Source: Stenotrophomonas sp. 24(2023)
Lineage (GTDB): Bacteria > Pseudomonadota > Gammaproteobacteria > Xanthomonadales > Xanthomonadaceae
Length of the DNA: 64,000 nt
Reading direction: 5' to 3'
NCBI RefSeq assembly: GCF_030913365.1
Contig: NZ_CP133160.1
Location: 2,704,001-2,768,000, forward strand
This document shows positions 9,459 to 28,375 of this stretch, one piece after another. The translations under genes and the position numbers were made by a program. A model generated the notes under the pieces. It was given only the letters and a program-made list of their open reading frames with translations. It searched no databases and was not told the origin of the DNA. Position 1 is the first letter of the stretch; every line of letters starts with the position of its first letter.

Positions 9459-10157
9459 ATGGCACAGACCAAGCGTGAGAAGGCCATCAAGGCCGCCGTC
9501 GTTCCGGGCAAGGCGTACGCCTTCGAGGACGCGATCAACATCCTGAAGACCGCCACCAAGGCCAAGTTCGTCGAGTCGATCGACGTTGCCGTGCGCCTGG
9601 GCGTGGACGCGAAGAAGTCCGACCAGCAGGTCCGTGGCTCCACCGTGCTGCCGGCCGGTACCGGCAAGTCGGTCCGCGTTGCCGTGTTCGCTCCGGCCGG
9701 TGCCAAGGCTGACGAAGCCCTGGCCGCTGGCGCCGAAGCCGTCGGCATGGATGACCTGGCCGAGAAGATGCAGGCCGGCGACCTGAACTACGACGTCGTC
9801 ATCGCGACCCCGGACGCCATGCGCGTCGTCGGCAAGCTGGGCACCGTGCTGGGCCCGCGCGGCCTGATGCCGAACCCGAAGGTCGGCACCGTGTCGGCCA
9901 ACCCGGGCGAAGCCGTGAAGAACGCCAAGTCGGGCCAGGTCCGTTACCGCACCGACAAGGCCGGCATCATCCACTGCACCATCGGCAAGGCCAGCTTCGA
10001 CAACGAAGCGCTGCAGTCGAACCTGCAGGCGCTGCTGCTTGACCTGATCAAGGCCAAGCCGGCCACCTCGAAGGGCACCTACCTGCAGAAGGTTTCGGTC
10101 AGCTCGACGATGGGCCCGGGCGTCACCGTCGACCAGTCGTCGCTGACCCTGAAGTAA
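9459..10157 (+). CDS. rplA: 50S ribosomal protein L1
   Basis: A 232-aa protein of the L1 stalk that helps move deacylated tRNA out of the E site. In related bacteria it represses its own rplK-rplA mRNA. The signature around [20 protein letters not shown] and the motif [11 protein letters not shown] are intact. The gene is followed by a 387-base region leading to rplJ. Confidence 0.99.
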   Translation: MAQTKREKAIKAAVVPGKAYAFEDAINILKTATKAKFVESIDVAVRLGVDAKKSDQQVRGSTVLPAGTGKSVRVAVFAPAGAKADEALAAGAEAVGMDDLAEKMQAGDLNYDVVIATPDAMRVVGKLGTVLGPRGLMPNPKVGTVSANPGEAVKNAKSGQVRYRTDKAGIIHCTIGKASFDNEALQSNLQALLLDLIKAKPATSKGTYLQKVSVSSTMGPGVTVDQSSLTLK

Positions 10158-10544
10158 TTGTTTCAAGCGGTCACGGTACCTTCGGGTCCCGTGACCGTCA
10201 CATTTGAAGGCGTCGCCGGCAGTCCACCGCTGGCGTCAGCCGTCAAAGACCGCAGGCGCGGTCGTGGCATGCCGGCGACGGGCACGGAAGCTCGATTTGG
10301 CAGGGAGTCGCCGCCGGAGCAGCCATGAACGCTTAATCGATTCTTCGGAATCACCCTGCGTAGATGGTGCCCTTCTGGAGTTTTTCTGGTTCACGCACGT
10401 CTGGGTTTCCCAGGTTGGCCCACTCCAGGTCTAGAACGGCCCACCCCCCGGAACATCATTCCGATGTTCCCGGCGTCCAGGACGGATGCCGCACAGGACC
10501 GCACACGGCAGGAGCCGGAAGCGGAGTTCAATTGGAGGAGTGCA
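10158..10544 (+). promoter_or_regulatory. rplA-rplJ intergenic region; candidate L10 leader
   Basis: No gene is evident in this 387-base gap. A 9-bp stem (10170-10178 with 10191-10199) with an inner ACC/GGT pair follows rplA; there is little T-run after it, so it may be a processing or partial termination hairpin. Further on, GATTC-TTCG-GAATC forms a small hairpin near 10338-10351. GGAACATC..GATGTTCC at about 10451-10469 forms another close to the start. In relatives this leader binds L10-L12 to repress rplJL; I infer but cannot prove the same here. GGAGGAG at 10534-10540 is the rplJ ribosome site. Confidence 0.4.
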
Positions 10545-11084
10545 ATGGCTCTCAATCTGTCCCAGAAGCAAGAAGTAGTCGCCGAGCTGGCAGACGTCGC
10601 CGCCAAGGCCCACTCCTTGATCGCAGCCGAATACGCTGGCACCACGGTCGCCCAGATGACCGCGATGCGCAAGCAGGCTCGTGAAACCGGTGTTTTCTTG
10701 AAGGTTGTCAAGAACACCCTGGCTTCGCGCGCCGTTGAAGGCACCGAGTTCGCCGTGGCCCAGGACCAGATGGTTGGTCCGCTGCTGTACGCGTTCTCGC
10801 TCGAGGAGCCCGGCGCTGCCGGTCGCCTGATCAAGGAAGCCGCCAAGGGCAACGACAAGCTGAAGGCTAAGGTCGTCGCCATCGGTGGTGAAGTGTTCCC
10901 GGCAAGCCACGTCGACGTGCTGGCCTCGCTGCCGACCCGCGACCAGGCCCTGGCCATGCTGGCCCGCGTCCTGACCGAGCCGGTCACGATGTTCGCCCGC
11001 GCCGTCAAGGCCATCGGCGAGAAGCAGGGGGGTGGCGACGTCGCCGCCGACGCTGCTGCCGAACCGGCCGCCGAGACCGCCTGA
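10545..11084 (+). CDS. rplJ: 50S ribosomal protein L10
   Basis: A 179-aa protein that anchors the L7/L12 stalk on 23S rRNA. The start at 10545 has GGAGGAG 4 bases upstream and gives [19 protein letters not shown], the expected beginning; an in-frame extension to 10464 has no L10 similarity and no ribosome site. The tail rich in Ala and Glu (about residues 165-179) is longer than in E. coli. rplL follows after 63 bases. Confidence 0.98.
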   Translation: MALNLSQKQEVVAELADVAAKAHSLIAAEYAGTTVAQMTAMRKQARETGVFLKVVKNTLASRAVEGTEFAVAQDQMVGPLLYAFSLEEPGAAGRLIKEAAKGNDKLKAKVVAIGGEVFPASHVDVLASLPTRDQALAMLARVLTEPVTMFARAVKAIGEKQGGGDVAADAAAEPAAETA

Positions 11085-11147
11085 GTTTCGACTAATCGTG
11101 GTTCCTGACGGAACCTCAATCCAGAAAATCATCCAAAGGTAATTATC

Positions 11148-11516
11148 ATGTCCCTTACCAACGAACAGATCGTCGACGCCATCGCCGAAAAGTCCCTGAT
11201 GGAAGTGATGGAGCTGGTCAAGGCCATCGAAGAGAAGTTCGGCGTCTCCGCCGCTGCTCCGGTTGCCGTGGCTGCTGCCGCTGGCCCGGCCGCTGCTGTT
11301 GAAGAGCAGACCGAATTCACCGTCACCCTGAAGACCGCCGGCGACAAGAAGGTCGAAGTCATCAAGGCCGTCCGCGCCATCACCGGCCTGGGCCTGAAGG
11401 AAGCGAAGGACCTGGCCGAAGCCGGTGGCGTCCTGAAGGAAGCCGCTTCGAAGGACGAAGCCGAAAAGATGAAGAAGGACCTGGAAGCTGCTGGCGCGAC
11501 TGTCGAAGTCAAGTAA
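11148..11516 (+). CDS. rplL: 50S ribosomal protein L7/L12
   Basis: A 122-aa acidic stalk protein, present in several copies per ribosome, that recruits translation GTPases. It has an N-terminal dimerisation segment ([20 protein letters not shown]), an Ala-rich hinge (about residues 35-52) and a C-terminal domain with [20 protein letters not shown]. High Lys/Glu codon use fits a highly expressed gene. Confidence 0.99.
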   Translation: MSLTNEQIVDAIAEKSLMEVMELVKAIEEKFGVSAAAPVAVAAAAGPAAAVEEQTEFTVTLKTAGDKKVEVIKAVRAITGLGLKEAKDLAEAGGVLKEAASKDEAEKMKKDLEAAGATVEVK

Positions 11517-11555
11517 GCACTTCCCTTGCATCGTCATCGATTCACGGCGATGCAG

Positions 11556-11588
11556 CCAAGGCTGGGGGCGTAAGCCCCCGGCCTTTGG
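11556..11588 (+). terminator. Hairpin after rplL, probable attenuator
   Basis: The 5' arm CCAAGGCTGGGGGC pairs with GCCCCCGGCCTTTGG around a GTAA loop, with one G.T pair and one bulge. There is no strong T-run, so read-through into rpoBC is expected, as at the rplL-rpoB attenuator of enteric bacteria. Confidence 0.5.
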
Positions 11589-11604
11589 TCGTTGTTGCGG
11601 TGTG

Positions 11605-11627
11605 GTAGATCCACGCCCTGCGTGGAT
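11605..11627 (+). repeat. REP palindrome (SMAG type), single copy
   Basis: GTAG followed by an 8-bp stem ATCCACGC/GCGTGGAT with a 4-bp spacer (CCT plus flank) inside the rplL-rpoB gap. The same unit recurs at 44580, 52751 and 52818. GTAG-ended palindromes of this form are the SMAG repeats known from S. maltophilia. The rest of 11517-11844 shows no gene. Confidence 0.7.
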
Positions 11628-11844
11628 GTGAAAAACGGCAGCAAAAAGCCCAACACGGGCTGCGGTCAGACCCCGGCCGGCCAGCGCACCGCGCGGCGGC
11701 AGGGGAGTGGATGCAGACGAGTTGGCAGTTGGAAGTAGCGGGAGAAGGCGTGCTGGTGCCGGCAATACCAGCGACTTCCAACTGACAATTTCAAGTTCCC
11801 TTCGGGTCGTGGACGCACGGCCCGCACAACAAGGTGGAAGCCTC

Positions 11845-15999
<4,155 letters not shown>

Positions 16000-16087
16000 T
16001 CCGTGCAGGCGCGGCGGCCCCGCCGCCGCGCCACCGGCAGTGACCCGACAGCCCATCGACACAGCATTCCTCCTTCTGGAGAACACC

Positions 16088-20311
<4,224 letters not shown>

Positions 20312-20508
20312 GGCAACCGGTCCGGCCGCCAGGCCGGACCGACCTCTGCGGTAACACCCGGGCCTGGCCCGGGTGAGGTGTGAAGGGCAGGGCGGCGCAG
20401 GCCGTCCGGTCTGGTTGTAACGGCAGACTGTTCCGTCCGCGGGCACCTGTCGAACCTGAACGGGGTATATGGAGACACCCCTGTAACGTCCCGGGATCAG
20501 GGACGGGC
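20312..20508 (+). terminator. Hairpins after rpoC
   Basis: A 9-bp stem at 20319-20340 (GGTCCGGCC with GGCCGGACC) and a second at 20355-20375 (CACCCGGGCC with its complement) follow the rpoC stop. Neither has a following T-run, so they may mark Rho-dependent ending or mRNA 3' protection. No gene is seen in the gap. Confidence 0.45.
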
Positions 20509-20522
20509 TTGACAAGGCGCGT

Positions 20523-20552
20523 TTGACTGCGTTCTTGGCAGGTTGCTACAAT
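20523..20552 (+). promoter_or_regulatory. Promoter of the str operon (rpsL-rpsG-fusA-tuf)
   Basis: TTGACT (20523-20528), 18-base spacer, TACAAT (20547-20552) preceded by an extended TGC. Transcription would begin near 20559. Just downstream, 20564-20570 pairs with 20579-20585 to give a 7-bp hairpin at the very 5' end of the mRNA. A second TTGACA at 20509 is too far from the -10 to match it. Confidence 0.7.
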
Positions 20553-20643
20553 CGTCTGTCTCAGCAGGCCAAAATTTCGGCCTGCTTTAACATTTCCGCA
20601 TCTCTGGCCAGATTTTCCGGCCACCAATCAGAAGAACCTACTG

Positions 20644-21018
20644 ATGGCGACGATCAACCAGCTGGTCCGCAAGCCGCGGCAAGCGACCACCTACAAGAGT
20701 GCCTCGCCGGCGCTCGACAAGTGCCCGCAGCGCCGTGGCGTCTGCACCCGTGTCTACACCACCACGCCGAAGAAGCCGAACTCGGCGCTTCGCAAGGTTG
20801 CCAAGGTCCGCCTGACCAACCAGGAAGAAGTGATTTCCTACATCGGTGGTGAAGGCCACAACCTGCAGGAGCACTCCGTGGTCCTGATCCGCGGCGGTCG
20901 CGTCAAGGACCTGCCGGGTGTGCGTTACCACACCGTTCGTGGCTCGCTCGACGCCGCCGGCGTTGCCAAGCGTCGCCAGGCCCGTTCCAAGTACGGCGCC
21001 AAGCGTCCGAAGGCATAA
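20644..21018 (+). CDS. rpsL: 30S ribosomal protein S12
   Basis: A 124-aa decoding-centre protein. [14 protein letters not shown] contains Lys43 and [10 protein letters not shown] contains Lys88, the positions changed in streptomycin-resistant mutants; both are the wild-type Lys. First gene of the str operon, with rpsG starting 12 bases after its stop. Confidence 0.99.
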
Positions 21019-21030
21019 GGAGAGAGCATC

Positions 21031-21504
21031 ATGTCGCGTAAGGGTAATACTCCGCAGCGTTCCGTCCTGCCCGATCCGAAGCACGGAAGCGAAACCATCG
21101 CCCGTTTCATCAACATGGTCATGCAGAGCGGCAAGAAGTCCGTCGCTGAAAAGATCGTGTACGGCGCCATGGACGTGATCACCGAGAAGAACGCCAACGC
21201 CAATGCCATCGAGCTGGTGCAGAAGGCGCTCGACAACGTGTCGCCGGCCGTCGAAGTGAAGTCGCGCCGCGTCGGCGGTGCCACCTACCAGGTGCCGGTC
21301 GAAGTGCGCGCTTCGCGCAAGATGGCCCTGGCCATGCGTTGGCTGATCGACTCCGCGCGCAAGCGTGGCGAGAACACCATGCCGAAGAAGCTGGCTGCTG
21401 AACTGATCGACGCCTCGGAAAACCGTGGTGGCGCCATCAAGAAGCGCGAAGAAACCCACCGTATGGCGGAAGCGAACAAGGCGTTCGCCCACTACCGCTG
21501 GTGA
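21031..21504 (+). CDS. rpsG: 30S ribosomal protein S7
   Basis: A 157-aa primary 16S rRNA-binding protein that organises the 30S head near the E site. The start [20 protein letters not shown] and the conserved [14 protein letters not shown] segment are clear. AAGGAGAG gives a strong ribosome site. In enteric bacteria S7 represses the str operon; no such site could be recognised here with confidence. Confidence 0.99.
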   Translation: MSRKGNTPQRSVLPDPKHGSETIARFINMVMQSGKKSVAEKIVYGAMDVITEKNANANAIELVQKALDNVSPAVEVKSRRVGGATYQVPVEVRASRKMALAMRWLIDSARKRGENTMPKKLAAELIDASENRGGAIKKREETHRMAEANKAFAHYRW

Positions 21505-21580
21505 GTTTGACGGCCTTGTAAAACAGGCAGGGCAGCACCACCTCGGTGCTGCCTCGCGGCCCCAGAAGGGCTGCGCCAAT

Positions 21581-21608
21581 CCGAAGGCCGCCGAAAGGCG
21601 GCGTTCGG
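21581..21608 (+). promoter_or_regulatory. GNRA-capped hairpin between rpsG and fusA
   Basis: CCGAA-G-GCCGCC pairs with GGCGGC-G-TTCGG around a GAAA tetraloop, with one internal G/G mismatch, 34 bases before the fusA start. It has no T-run and could be a translational or processing element in the 137-base rpsG-fusA gap. Its role is inferred only from position. Confidence 0.4.
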
Positions 21609-21641
21609 CCATCCGAATTCCAAGAAATCTGAGAGGCTCCC

Positions 21642-23783
21642 GTGGCCCGTTCCACTCCCATCGAGCGTTACCGTAACTTCGGCATCATGGCCCACATCGA
21701 TGCCGGCAAGACCACCACGTCCGAGCGCATCCTGTTCTACACCGGCAAGAGCCACAAGATCGGTGAAGTGCACGACGGCGCTGCCACCATGGACTGGATG
21801 GAGCAGGAACAGGAACGTGGCATCACGATCCAGTCCGCTGCGACCACCGCGTTCTGGAAGGGCATGGACAAGTCCCTGCCGGAACACCGCTTCAACATCA
21901 TCGACACCCCCGGGCACGTCGACTTCACCATCGAAGTGGAGCGCTCGCTGCGCGTGCTCGACGGTGCGGTGTTCGTGCTGTGTGCCGTCGGTGGCGTGCA
22001 GCCGCAGTCGGAAACCGTGTGGCGCCAGGCCAACAAGTACCACGTGCCGCGCATCGCGTTCGTCAACAAGATGGACCGTACCGGTGCCAACTTCCAGAAG
22101 GTCGTCGGCCAGCTGAAGGCCAAGCTGGGCGCCGTTGCCGTGCCGATGCAGCTGCCGATCGGCGCTGAAGACAACTTCAAGGGCGTCGTCGACCTGCTGA
22201 AGATGAAGGCCATCCACTGGGATGAAGCCTCGCAGGGCATGAAGTTCGAATACAGCGATGTGCCGGCCGATCTGCAGGAAGCCGCTGAAGAAGCGCGCAC
22301 CTTCATGATCGAAACCGCCGCTGAAGCCAGCGAAGAGCTGATGGAAAAGTACCTGGGCGGCGAAGAGCTGGCCGAGGCTGAAATCATCAACGCGCTGCGT
22401 ACCCGCACCCTGGCCACCGAGATCGTGCCGATGTACTGCGGCTCGGCGTTCAAGAACAAGGGCGTGCAGGCCATGCTCGACGGCGTGATCCAGCTGCTGC
22501 CGTCGCCGGTGGACGTGCCGGACGTGAAGGGCGTGGACGTCGACGACGAAACCAAGGAACTGAGCCGCAAGTCCGACGACAAGGCTCCGTTCTCGTCGCT
22601 GGCCTTCAAGATCATCACCGACCCGTTCGTCGGCGCGCTGACCTTCTTCCGCGTCTACTCGGGCACCCTGAACGGTGGTGACACCGTGCTGAACTCGGTG
22701 AAGGGCAAGAAGGAGCGCATCGGCCGCATCCTGCAGATGCACTCGAACAACCGCGAGGAAATCAAGGAAGTTCTGGCCGGTGACATCGCCGCGGCCGTGG
22801 GCCTGAAGGACACCACCACCGGTGACACCCTGTGCTCGGTCGATGCGCCGATCATCCTGGAGCGCATGGCGTTCCCGGAGCCGGTGATCTCGATGGCCGT
22901 CGAGCCGAAGACCAAGTCGGACCAGGAAAAGATGGGTCTGGCCCTGGGCCGTCTGGCACAGGAAGATCCGTCGTTCCGCGTCAAGACCGACGAAGAATCC
23001 GGCCAGACCATCATCTCGGGCATGGGCGAGCTGCACCTGGACATCATCGTCGACCGCCTGAAGCGCGAGTTCAACGTTGAAGCCAACGTCGGCGCACCGC
23101 AGGTGGCCTACCGCGAAACCATCACCCTGGCCGACGTCAAGTCGGACTACAAGCACGCCAAGCAGTCCGGTGGTAAGGGCCAGTACGGTCACGTCGTGAT
23201 CGAGCTGTCGCCGATCACCGCTGAAGACCGCGCTGATGCCAAGCTGTCGGCCGCGATCAAGGACGACTTCCTGTTCATCAATGACATCACCGGTGGTGTC
23301 ATTCCGAAGGAATTCATCCCGTCGGTCGAAAAGGGTCTGCGCGAAACCATCACCAGCGGCCCGCTGGCCGGCTTCCCGGTCGTGGACGTGAAGGTCAAGC
23401 TGGTCTTCGGTTCGTACCACGACGTCGACTCGTCGGAAATGGCGTTCAAGCTGGCTTCGTCGATGGCCTTCAAGCAGGGCTTCTCCAAGGCCAAGCCGGT
23501 GCTGCTGGAGCCGATCATGAAGGTCGAGATCGTGACCCCGGAAGACTACCAGGGTGACGTGATGGGCGACGTCAGCCGTCGTCGCGGCGTGCTGCAGGGT
23601 TCCGACACCACCGGTGACGGCTCCGCTTCGATCATCAACGCGATGATCCCGCTGGGTGAAATGTTCGGCTACGCCACGGCGCTGCGTTCGCAGACCCAGG
23701 GCCGCGCCACCTTCACCATGGAATTCGACCACTACGAGCCGGCGCCGACCAACATCGCCGAAGCCGTCATGAAGAAGGGCTGA
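21642..23783 (+). CDS. fusA: Elongation factor G
   Basis: A 713-aa translocation GTPase. It uses a GTG start at 21642, giving [20 protein letters not shown], about 5 bases after GAGAGGCTC. G motifs [17 protein letters not shown] and NKMDR are intact, and domains II to V run to the end with [15 protein letters not shown] in domain III. It is slightly longer than the E. coli protein. Part of the str operon; a second tuf follows 55 bases after its stop. Confidence 0.99.
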   Translation: MARSTPIERYRNFGIMAHIDAGKTTTSERILFYTGKSHKIGEVHDGAATMDWMEQEQERGITIQSAATTAFWKGMDKSLPEHRFNIIDTPGHVDFTIEVERSLRVLDGAVFVLCAVGGVQPQSETVWRQANKYHVPRIAFVNKMDRTGANFQKVVGQLKAKLGAVAVPMQLPIGAEDNFKGVVDLLKMKAIHWDEASQGMKFEYSDVPADLQEAAEEARTFMIETAAEASEELMEKYLGGEELAEAEIINALRTRTLATEIVPMYCGSAFKNKGVQAMLDGVIQLLPSPVDVPDVKGVDVDDETKELSRKSDDKAPFSSLAFKIITDPFVGALTFFRVYSGTLNGGDTVLNSVKGKKERIGRILQMHSNNREEIKEVLAGDIAAAVGLKDTTTGDTLCSVDAPIILERMAFPEPVISMAVEPKTKSDQEKMGLALGRLAQEDPSFRVKTDEESGQTIISGMGELHLDIIVDRLKREFNVEANVGAPQVAYRETITLADVKSDYKHAKQSGGKGQYGHVVIELSPITAEDRADAKLSAAIKDDFLFINDITGGVIPKEFIPSVEKGLRETITSGPLAGFPVVDVKVKLVFGSYHDVDSSEMAFKLASSMAFKQGFSKAKPVLLEPIMKVEIVTPEDYQGDVMGDVSRRRGVLQGSDTTGDGSASIINAMIPLGEMFGYATALRSQTQGRATFTMEFDHYEPAPTNIAEAVMKKG

Positions 23784-23838
23784 GCCTCGCTCAGCCTCTC
23801 CTGAAACCACTTACGTACAAACTTCAAGGTAAAGAACA

Positions 23839-25029
23839 ATGGCAAAGGGTAAGTTCGAGCGCACCAAGCCGCACGTCAACGTCGGCACCATCGGTCACGT
23901 CGACCACGGCAAGACCACGCTGACCGCTGCACTGACCAAGATCGGCGCCGAGCGTTTCGGCGGCGAGTTCAAGGACTACTCCGCGATCGACGCCGCGCCG
24001 GAAGAAAAGGCCCGCGGCATCACGATCTCGACCGCGCACGTCGAATACGAATCCCCGACCCGTCACTACGCCCACGTTGACTGCCCGGGCCACGCTGACT
24101 ACGTCAAGAACATGATCACCGGTGCCGCCCAGATGGACGGCGCGATCCTGGTGTGCTCGGCCGCTGACGGCCCGATGCCGCAGACCCGCGAGCACATCCT
24201 GCTGTCGCGTCAGGTCGGCGTGCCGTACATCGTGGTGTTCCTGAACAAGGCCGACATGGTCGACGACGCCGAGCTGCTCGAGCTGGTCGAAATGGAAGTC
24301 CGCGAACTGCTGAGCAAGTACGAGTTCCCGGGCGACGACACCCCGATCATCGCCGGTTCGGCCCGTCTGGCGCTGGAAGGCGACCAGAGCGACATCGGCG
24401 TGCCGGCCGTCATCAAGCTGGTCGACGCCCTGGACACCTGGATCCCGACCCCGGAACGTGACGTCGACAAGGCGTTCCTGATGCCGGTGGAAGACGTGTT
24501 CTCGATCTCGGGCCGCGGCACCGTGGTGACCGGTCGTATCGAGCGCGGCGTGATCAAGGTCGGCGAAGAAATCGAAATCGTCGGCATCCGTCCGGTGCAG
24601 AAGACCACCGTGACCGGCGTTGAAATGTTCCGCAAGCTGCTGGACCAGGGTCAGGCAGGCGACAACGCTGGCCTGCTGCTGCGCGGCACCAAGCGTGACG
24701 ACGTCGAGCGTGGCCAGGTGCTGGCCAAGCCGGGTTCGATCAAGCCGCACACCGAGTTCGAAGGCGAAGTGTACGTGCTGTCGAAGGACGAAGGCGGCCG
24801 CCACACCCCGTTCTTCAAGGGCTACCGTCCGCAGTTCTACTTCCGTACCACCGACATCACCGGTGCGGTGCAGCTGCCGGAAGGCGTCGAGATGGTGATG
24901 CCGGGCGACAACGTGAAGATGGTTGTCACCCTGATCAACCCGGTCGCGATGGACGAAGGTCTGCGTTTCGCCATCCGCGAAGGCGGCCGCACCGTCGGCG
25001 CCGGCGTGGTCTCGAAGATCATCAAGTAA
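23839..25029 (+). CDS. tuf: Elongation factor Tu, copy 2
   Basis: A 396-aa protein identical in sequence to copy 1 (6366-7556). This is the tufA position at the end of the str operon. The DNA differs from copy 1 only at a few synonymous sites near each end, while flanks are unrelated, a pattern expected from gene conversion. GTP-binding motifs [13 protein letters not shown] and NKAD are present. Confidence 0.99.
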   Translation: MAKGKFERTKPHVNVGTIGHVDHGKTTLTAALTKIGAERFGGEFKDYSAIDAAPEEKARGITISTAHVEYESPTRHYAHVDCPGHADYVKNMITGAAQMDGAILVCSAADGPMPQTREHILLSRQVGVPYIVVFLNKADMVDDAELLELVEMEVRELLSKYEFPGDDTPIIAGSARLALEGDQSDIGVPAVIKLVDALDTWIPTPERDVDKAFLMPVEDVFSISGRGTVVTGRIERGVIKVGEEIEIVGIRPVQKTTVTGVEMFRKLLDQGQAGDNAGLLLRGTKRDDVERGQVLAKPGSIKPHTEFEGEVYVLSKDEGGRHTPFFKGYRPQFYFRTTDITGAVQLPEGVEMVMPGDNVKMVVTLINPVAMDEGLRFAIREGGRTVGAGVVSKIIK

Positions 25030-25043
25030 TCTGGTAGTATCAG

Positions 25044-25077
25044 CGCCCCGATGTTGCCTGGGTAGGGCATCGGGGCG
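25044..25077 (+). terminator. Hairpin after the second tuf
   Basis: CGCCCCGATG (25044-25053) pairs perfectly with CATCGGGGCG (25068-25077) across a 14-base loop. Only GTTC follows on the + strand, so termination strength is uncertain. It separates the str and S10 operons. Confidence 0.5.
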
Positions 25078-25168
25078 TTCAAAAATGGGAAAGCAGGCAC
25101 AGGATGTGCCTTGTGTTCCCCGGACCAGGAAGGGTCAATGCCATTCAGGCGGCGTCAACAGGCGACTG

Positions 25169-25197
25169 TTGACAGCTGCCTTGTGTGCCATTATGCT
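25169..25197 (+). promoter_or_regulatory. Promoter of the S10 operon
   Basis: TTGACA (25169-25174), exactly 17 bases, TATGCT (25192-25197). It lies 165 bases before rpsJ, so the mRNA would have a leader of about 155 bases. It is the best-scoring promoter by eye in the ribosomal block. Confidence 0.75.
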
Positions 25198-25305
25198 TTC
25201 AAGTCTGGGCAGACCGGGTGACTGGTCTGCCTCAGTTTTTGAGGTCCATGGACTGACCTTGTCGGCCTGCAGGAGTGCGGGCCGTCCGTATTCAGGACTT
25301 TCATG

Positions 25306-25343
25306 GGACAAAGCAACCCAGAGGCTTTGTCCGTCGCTCTTTT
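25306..25343 (+). promoter_or_regulatory. S10 leader hairpin with U-run (candidate L4-type attenuator)
   Basis: GGACAAAGC (25306-25314) pairs perfectly with GCTTTGTCC (25324-25332), and a TTTT run lies at 25340-25343, 19 bases before rpsJ. This is the shape of the attenuator hairpin in the enteric S10 leader, where ribosomal protein L4 promotes termination. Dependence on L4 here is inference. Confidence 0.5.
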
Positions 25344-25361
25344 AACGAAGGAACCACCGTC

Positions 25362-25673
25362 ATGGCGGACCAGAAGATCCGTATCCGGCTGAAGGCGTTC
25401 GATCATCGCTTGATCGACCGTTCGGCCAGCGAGATCGTTGAAACGGCAAAGCGAACCGGCGCGCAAGTGCGTGGCCCGATTCCGCTGCCGACCAAGATCG
25501 AGCGCTACACCGTTCTCGTTTCCCCGCACGTCGACAAGGACGCGCGTGACCAGTACGAGACCCGCACGCACAAGCGCGTGCTCGACATCGTTGACCCGAA
25601 TGACAAGACCGTGGACGCGCTGATGAAGCTCGAACTGGCTGCAGGCGTCGACGTTCAGATCAAGCTGACCTGA
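25362..25673 (+). CDS. rpsJ: 30S ribosomal protein S10
   Basis: A 103-aa 30S head protein that also acts as NusE in antitermination. The start at 25362 gives [19 protein letters not shown]; a 29-codon upstream extension lies in the leader hairpin and is rejected. The S10 signature [16 protein letters not shown] is intact. First gene of an operon with very short spacers (0-20 bases) through rpsN. Confidence 0.99.
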
Positions 25674-25684
25674 GGACTACGACC

Positions 25685-26335
25685 ATGACGAAGAAGTATT
25701 CGTTGGGCTTCGTGGGCCGCAAGGCCGGCATGAGCCGTGTTTTCACCGAAGATGGCCGTTCCATCCCGGTGACCCTGATCGAAGCTACCCCGAACCGCAT
25801 CGCGCAGATCAAGACCGTCGAAACCGACGGCTACAGCGCCGTGCAGGTGACCGTCGGCGCGCGTCGCGCTGCCCTGGTCAACAAGCCGGAAGCCGGCCAC
25901 TTCGCCAAGGCGAAGGTGGAAGCGGGCCGTGGCCTGTGGGAGTTCCGCGTTGAAGACGCCCAGCTCGGCGATTTCGCCGTCGGTGGCGAAGTCAAGGCGG
26001 ACATCTTTGAAGTCGGCCAGATCGTCGACGTCCAGGGTGTCACCAAGGGTAAGGGCTTCCAGGGCACCATCAAGCGCCACAACTTCCGTATGGGCGATGC
26101 AACCCACGGTAACTCGCTGTCGCATCGCGCGCCGGGTTCGCTGGGCCAGCGCCAGACCCCGGGTCGCGTTTTCCCGGGCAAGAAGATGTCGGGCCACATG
26201 GGCGCGGTGCAGCAGAGCACCCAGAACCTGGAAGTGGTCAAGGTCGACGTCGAGCGCGGTCTGATCGCGGTTCGCGGCGCCGTTCCGGGCGCGGCGGGTG
26301 GCGACGTGATCGTCCGTCCGGCGAGCAAGGCATAA
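25685..26335 (+). CDS. rplC: 50S ribosomal protein L3
   Basis: A 216-aa early-assembly protein whose long loop reaches the peptidyl-transferase centre. [20 protein letters not shown] is the usual start, and the loop around [20 protein letters not shown] holds the residues near the active site, including the Gln that is methylated by PrmB in enteric bacteria. It ends 12 bases before the L4 start. Confidence 0.99.
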
Positions 26336-26347
26336 GGAGAGATGACG

Positions 26348-26953
26348 ATGGAACTCGTTATCACGGGTAGCAACAACAAGGTCTCGGTCTCCGACGCCGT
26401 GTTCGGTCGCGATTTCAGCGAAGATCTGGTCCACCAGGTCGTCGTTGCTTACCGCAACGCCGGTCGCGCCGGCACCAAGGCGCAGAAGACTCGCTCCGAA
26501 GTGGCTGGTACCACCAAGAAGTCGAAGAAGCAGAAGGGCGGCGGCGCGCGTCATGGCGCACTGACGGCTCCGATCTTCGTCGGCGGCGGTGTCACCTTCG
26601 CGGCCAAGCCGCGCAGCTTCGAGCAGAAGGTCAATCGCAAGCAGTACCGTGCCGCCATGTGCGCGATCCTGTCCGAGCTGAACCGTCAGGGCCGTCTGAC
26701 CATCGTGGAGTCCTTCGATGTCGAAGTGACCAACACGAAGGGTCTGATCGCCAAGCTGGCCGGCCTGGAAGTGGGCAAGCGCCCGCTGATCGTCACCGAG
26801 GAAGCCTCCGAGCACCTGTACCTGTCCGCCCGCAATCTGCCGTACGTGCAGGTGCGTGACGTCCAGGGCCTGGATCCGGTGTCCCTGGTTGGTGCCGACA
26901 CGGTCGTCATCACCGCTGACGCGGTCAAGAAGGTCGAGGAGTGGCTGGCATGA
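26348..26953 (+). CDS. rplD: 50S ribosomal protein L4
   Basis: A 201-aa exit-tunnel protein and, in enteric bacteria, repressor of its own S10 operon. Two in-frame ATGs exist (26342 and 26348). GGAG at 26336-26339 is 8 bases from the second and only 2 from the first, so 26348 is chosen. The tunnel loop with [14 protein letters not shown] is intact and shows no macrolide-resistance type deletion. Its last 4 bases overlap rplW. Confidence 0.98.
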
Positions 26954-27249
26954 ACAGCAACGAAAAAATCTTCAGCGTGCTGCGTGCCCCGCGTGTCTCC
27001 GAAAAGACCGCGCGCCTGCAGGAACTCTCCAATCAGTATGTCTTCGAAATCTCGAACGAAGCAACCAAGGCCGACGTGAAGGCCGCGGTAGAGCAGCTGT
27101 TCGACGTCAAGGTCGAGGCCGTCAACGTGGTCAACGTCAAGGGCAAGAACAAGTCCTTCCGTAACCGTGCTGGCCGCCGCGGCGATTGGCGCAAGGCGTA
27201 CGTTCGCCTGGCCGACGGCCAGTCGATCGATGTAACGGCCAAGGCCTGA
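26950..27249 (+). CDS. rplW: 50S ribosomal protein L23
   Basis: A 99-aa protein at the tunnel exit that docks trigger factor and SRP. ATG at 26950 overlaps the rplD stop (ATGA), favouring translational coupling; an ATG at 26941 would add three residues. The segment [19 protein letters not shown] and the Lys/Arg-rich [20 protein letters not shown] are conserved. Confidence 0.98.
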
Positions 27250-27259
27250 GGTACATCCC

Positions 27260-28087
27260 ATGCCATTGATGAAATTCAAGCCCACCTCCGCAGGCCGCCG
27301 TTCGGCCGTGCGCGTGGTCACGCCCGACCTGCACAAGGGTGCTCCGCACGCCGCGCTGGTCGAGTCGCAGAGCAAGTCCGGTGGTCGTAACCACCACGGC
27401 CGCATCACCACCCGTCACGTCGGTGGTGGCCACAAGCAGCACTACCGCATCATCGACTTCAAGCGCAACAAGCTGGGCATCCCGGCGCGCGTGGAACGCA
27501 TCGAATACGATCCGAACCGCACCGCCCACATCGCCCTGCTGTGCTACGTCGACGGTGAGCGCCGCTACATCATCGCCCCGAAGGGTCTGAAGGCTGGTGA
27601 TCAGGTGATCGCTGGTTCGGACGCCCCGATCAAGGCGGGCAACACCCTGCCGCTGCGCAACATCCCGGTCGGTACCACCATCCACGGCATCGAACTGAAG
27701 CCGGGCAAGGGTGCACAGCTGGCTCGCGCCGCTGGCGCTGCTGTCCAGCTGGTCGCCCGTGAAGGCATCTACGCCACCCTGCGCCTGCGCTCGGGTGAAA
27801 TGCGCAAGGTGCCGGTCGAGTGCTGCGCCACCATCGGCGAAGTCGGCAACGACGAGCACAACCTGGAAAAGCTGGGCAAGGCCGGTGCCAAGCGTTGGCG
27901 CGGCGTCCGCCCGACCGTTCGTGGTGCTGCCATGAACCCGGTTGACCACCCGCACGGTGGTGGTGAGGCCAAGGCCGGCCAGGGTAACCCGCATCCGGTC
28001 ACCCCGTGGGGTGTCCCGACCAAGGGCTACAAGACGCGCAAGAACAAGCGCACTCAGCAGTTCATCGTCCGCGATCGTAGGGGCTAA
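27260..28087 (+). CDS. rplB: 50S ribosomal protein L2
   Basis: A 275-aa protein essential for subunit joining and peptidyl-transferase assembly. It starts [19 protein letters not shown]. The conserved C-terminal block [20 protein letters not shown] contains the His residue implicated in peptidyl transfer. It is the largest protein of this operon and lies 6 bases upstream of rpsS. Confidence 0.99.
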   Translation: MPLMKFKPTSAGRRSAVRVVTPDLHKGAPHAALVESQSKSGGRNHHGRITTRHVGGGHKQHYRIIDFKRNKLGIPARVERIEYDPNRTAHIALLCYVDGERRYIIAPKGLKAGDQVIAGSDAPIKAGNTLPLRNIPVGTTIHGIELKPGKGAQLARAAGAAVQLVAREGIYATLRLRSGEMRKVPVECCATIGEVGNDEHNLEKLGKAGAKRWRGVRPTVRGAAMNPVDHPHGGGEAKAGQGNPHPVTPWGVPTKGYKTRKNKRTQQFIVRDRRG

Positions 28088-28093
28088 TCGACC

Positions 28094-28363
28094 ATGGCAC
28101 GTTCACTCAAGAAGGGCCCGTTCGTCGATCACCACCTCGTCAAGAAGGTGGAGGCCGCTGCGGGTAGCAAGAAGCCGATCAAGACCTGGTCGCGCCGTTC
28201 GATGATCCTGCCGGAAATGGTAGGCATCACCATCGCCGTGCATAACGGCAAGAACCACGTTCCGGTTCTCGTCAACGAGAACATGGTCGGCCACAAGCTC
28301 GGCGAATTTGCCATCACCCGGACCTTCAAGGGTCACGGTGGTGACAAGAAGTCGGGCAAGTAA
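28094..28363 (+). CDS. rpsS: 30S ribosomal protein S19
   Basis: An 89-aa 30S head protein in complex with S13. [20 protein letters not shown] and the signature [20 protein letters not shown] are intact. Short spacers on both sides fit continuous S10-operon transcription. Confidence 0.99.
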   Translation: MARSLKKGPFVDHHLVKKVEAAAGSKKPIKTWSRRSMILPEMVGITIAVHNGKNHVPVLVNENMVGHKLGEFAITRTFKGHGGDKKSGK

Positions 28364-28375
28364 GGAGAGATGACA

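Noticed and set aside
20509..20514. TTGACA as -35 of the str promoter
   Set aside because: 32 bases from TACAAT; TTGACT at 20523 has proper spacing.
20764..20910. Streptomycin-resistance changes in rpsL
   Set aside because: Lys43 and Lys88 are both wild type.
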